From positions 1 through 5,810 of the forward strand of contig JAGCWG010000373.1 of the NCBI GenBank assembly GCA_017961965.1: DNA of 5,810 nt. Reading direction: 5' to 3'. Every line of letters begins with the position of its first letter. Within the stretch, counting starts at the first letter, position 1. Shown here in pieces: positions 4,495-5,810 of this stretch. The position numbers and the translations under genes were made by a program. The notes beneath the pieces are model-generated. The model had not been told where the DNA came from. It worked only from the letters and a program-made list of their open reading frames with translations, and searched no databases. Source of the stretch: Bacteroidaceae bacterium (GTDB lineage: Bacteria > Bacteroidota > Bacteroidia > Bacteroidales > Bacteroidaceae).

Positions 4495-5622
4495 ATGGAA
4501 CTATTTGACGTATATCCATTATTTGACATTGCAATCGAAAAAGGTAAGGGTTGCAAGGTTTGGGACGACAAGGGACAAGAGTATCTCGACCTCTATGGCG
4601 GTCATGCCGTCATATCTATCGGCCATGCTCACCCACACTATGTAGAGGCAATAAGCAAGCAGGTTGCAAAGCTCGGCTTCTATTCTAACTCAGTACAGAA
4701 TCCGTTGCAGAAGGAACTTGCACACCGTCTTGGCAAGGCGTGTGGCTATGATGACTATCAGTTCTTCCTTATCAACTCAGGAGCTGAGGCTAATGAGAAT
4801 GCCCTCAAGCTTGCAAGTTTCTATAATGGCAGGACACGTATCCTTGCTGCACAAAAGGCATTCCACGGTCGTACATCCCTTGCTGTTGAGGCTACAAACA
4901 ATCCAAAGATTGTGGCACCAATCAATGACAATAAGCACGTTACATTCCTTCCTCTCAACGACCTTCCTGCATGGGAGGAAGAGATAAAGAAGGACGATGT
5001 GTGTGCCGTTATCATTGAGTGCATACAGGGAGTAGGTGGTATTCGTTCAGTCAATGCACACTTCCTCCGTGGACTTCGTGACCTCTGTACCAAGCATGAC
5101 ACTGTTCTTATCTGTGACGAGATACAATGTGGCTACGGCCGTTCTGGTAAGTTCTTTGCACACCAGCACCTTGGTGTCAAGCCAGATATGATTACTGTAG
5201 CCAAGGGTATCGGTAACGGTTTCCCAATGGCAGGAGTGCTTATCTCACCTAAGTTCAAGCCAGTATATGGACAACTCGGTACAACATTCGGAGGTAATCA
5301 TCTTGCTTGTGCTGCTGCCCTTGCAGTACTCGACGTGATAGAGAGCGAGCATCTCGTGGAGAATGCAGCCGAGGTAGGCGACTATATCATGGAGCGTCTC
5401 AAGTCAGAGCGTCTTCCACACGTAGTGGATGTACGTGGTAAGGGACTCATGATTGGTATTGAGCTTGACGTGCCATACAAGGATATTCGTACACGCCTCG
5501 TCAAGGAACAGCATTGCTTTACTGGTTGTAGCGGAACAAACGTACTCCGTCTTCTTCCACCGCTCTGCATCACAAAGGCAGATGCTGACGACTTCATCAC
5601 TCGCCTCAAGGCAGCGTTGTAA
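4495..5622 (+). CDS. argD: N-acetylornithine (or N-succinylornithine) aminotransferase
   Basis: A 375-residue class III PLP-dependent aminotransferase. It converts N-acyl-glutamate semialdehyde plus glutamate to N-acylornithine and 2-oxoglutarate. Visible features are NSGAEANENALKLA (94-107) for cofactor phosphate binding, FHGRT (133-137), the aspartate that holds the pyridine nitrogen in DEIQCGYGRSG (208-218), the Schiff-base lysine K237 in TVAKGIGNGFPMAG (234-247), and TTFGGN (263-268). Length suits ArgD; position after argC supports it over other class III members. I chose ATG 4495. A GTG at 4402 is in frame, but the extra 31 codons only translate the repeat-rich gap. It is the last gene before the strong terminator at 5665-5707. 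As with ArgC, the acyl group may be succinyl in this lineage. Confidence 0.95.
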   Translation: MELFDVYPLFDIAIEKGKGCKVWDDKGQEYLDLYGGHAVISIGHAHPHYVEAISKQVAKLGFYSNSVQNPLQKELAHRLGKACGYDDYQFFLINSGAEANENALKLASFYNGRTRILAAQKAFHGRTSLAVEATNNPKIVAPINDNKHVTFLPLNDLPAWEEEIKKDDVCAVIIECIQGVGGIRSVNAHFLRGLRDLCTKHDTVLICDEIQCGYGRSGKFFAHQHLGVKPDMITVAKGIGNGFPMAGVLISPKFKPVYGQLGTTFGGNHLACAAALAVLDVIESEHLVENAAEVGDYIMERLKSERLPHVVDVRGKGLMIGIELDVPYKDIRTRLVKEQHCFTGCSGTNVLRLLPPLCITKADADDFITRLKAAL

Positions 5623-5664
5623 CCTGTATTTAACAGCATAGCTTAAACATAAATATATCTTTAT

Positions 5665-5707
5665 GAGGGTGTATCAGATGTTACGTTTGATACACCCTCT
5701 TTCTTTG
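5665..5707 (+). terminator. Intrinsic terminator of the arginine operon
   Basis: A perfect 12-bp stem, GAGGGTGTATCA (5665-5676) with TGATACACCCTC (5688-5699), surrounds an 11-base loop and is followed by TTTCTTT (5700-5706). It lies 43 bases after the argD stop. This is the only long GC-containing stem with a T-run in the window. Confidence 0.92.
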
Positions 5708-5764
5708 CAAACTTCATTTTAAAGTTTTTGTTGATTTATAGATGTCCCATTAAATCTTTATTGT

Positions 5765-5772
5765 TACCTTTG
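5765..5772 (+). promoter_or_regulatory. Promoter -7 box TACCTTTG for the next gene
   Basis: TACCTTTG matches the Bacteroidetes -7 consensus TAnnTTTG. GATG at 5741-5744 is a weak -33 candidate with a 20-base spacer. It lies downstream of the operon terminator and about 31 bases before an ATG, so it most likely drives a separate transcript. Confidence 0.65.
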
Positions 5773-5803
5773 TGACGTATTTACAAAGCTATTTAACTAA
5801 CCA

Positions 5804-5810
5804 ATGAAAA
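5804..5810 (+). CDS. Start of a gene cut off by the window end
   Basis: ATG AAA A at the window edge follows the A-rich leader AACTAACCA and a well-formed -7 box at 5765-5772. Only two codons (Met-Lys) are visible, so the product cannot be named. The call rests on promoter spacing and leader composition alone. Confidence 0.4.

Noticed and set aside
5709..5727. AAACTT/AAGTTT hairpin as a second terminator
   Set aside because: Only six A-T dominated pairs; too weak to claim next to the strong stem at 5665-5699.

Overview
The window is the core of a chromosomal arginine-biosynthesis operon from a member of the Bacteroidales, most likely a Prevotella-like organism. The assignment rests on four things: the gene order argR - GNAT acyltransferase - argG - argC - argD, which I know from Bacteroides and Prevotella; the Bacteroidetes style of the proteins; TAnnTTTG-type -7 promoter boxes; and A-rich leaders without Shine-Dalgarno sequences. 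I see no insertion sequence, tRNA, rRNA or CRISPR.

Layout, all on the + strand. A small exported protein with a TonB C-terminal domain (26-442) is followed by a G-U rich terminator-like hairpin (467-506). A 205-base gap (443-647) then holds a cluster of TATGYA half-sites, probably the ArgR operator, and a Bacteroidetes -7 box (612-619). Next come argR (648-1133), a GNAT acyltransferase probably serving as N-acylglutamate synthase (1142-1777), argG (1966-3171), argC (3319-4335) and argD (4495-5622). A strong intrinsic terminator (5665-5707) closes the operon. A new promoter (-7 box 5765-5772) and a start codon at 5804 open a gene that runs off the window.

How the genes work together: the acyltransferase makes N-acylglutamate, ArgC reduces the N-acyl-glutamyl phosphate, ArgD transaminates the semialdehyde to N-acylornithine, and ArgG acts late, on citrulline. 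In Bacteroides the acyl group is known to be succinyl rather than acetyl, and the same is likely here. ArgB, the carbamoyltransferase, the deacylase and ArgH are not in the window. ArgR is the arginine-sensing repressor and probably controls the whole set, itself included.

The most unusual content lies between the genes. The three longer gaps inside the operon (188, 147 and 159 bases) share one plan. Each has five tandem 7-base repeats on the upstream side. Each has short tandem repeats of 7 or 8 bases running up to the next start codon, and these are partly complementary to upstream sequence. The argG and argC stop codons are also each embedded in a perfect 10-bp hairpin whose stem sequence differs while the pairing is kept. 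The gap before argG additionally encodes a possible 17-residue leader peptide with three arginines. I know of no assigned function for this architecture; it is the best candidate here for an undescribed regulatory or mRNA-processing system.
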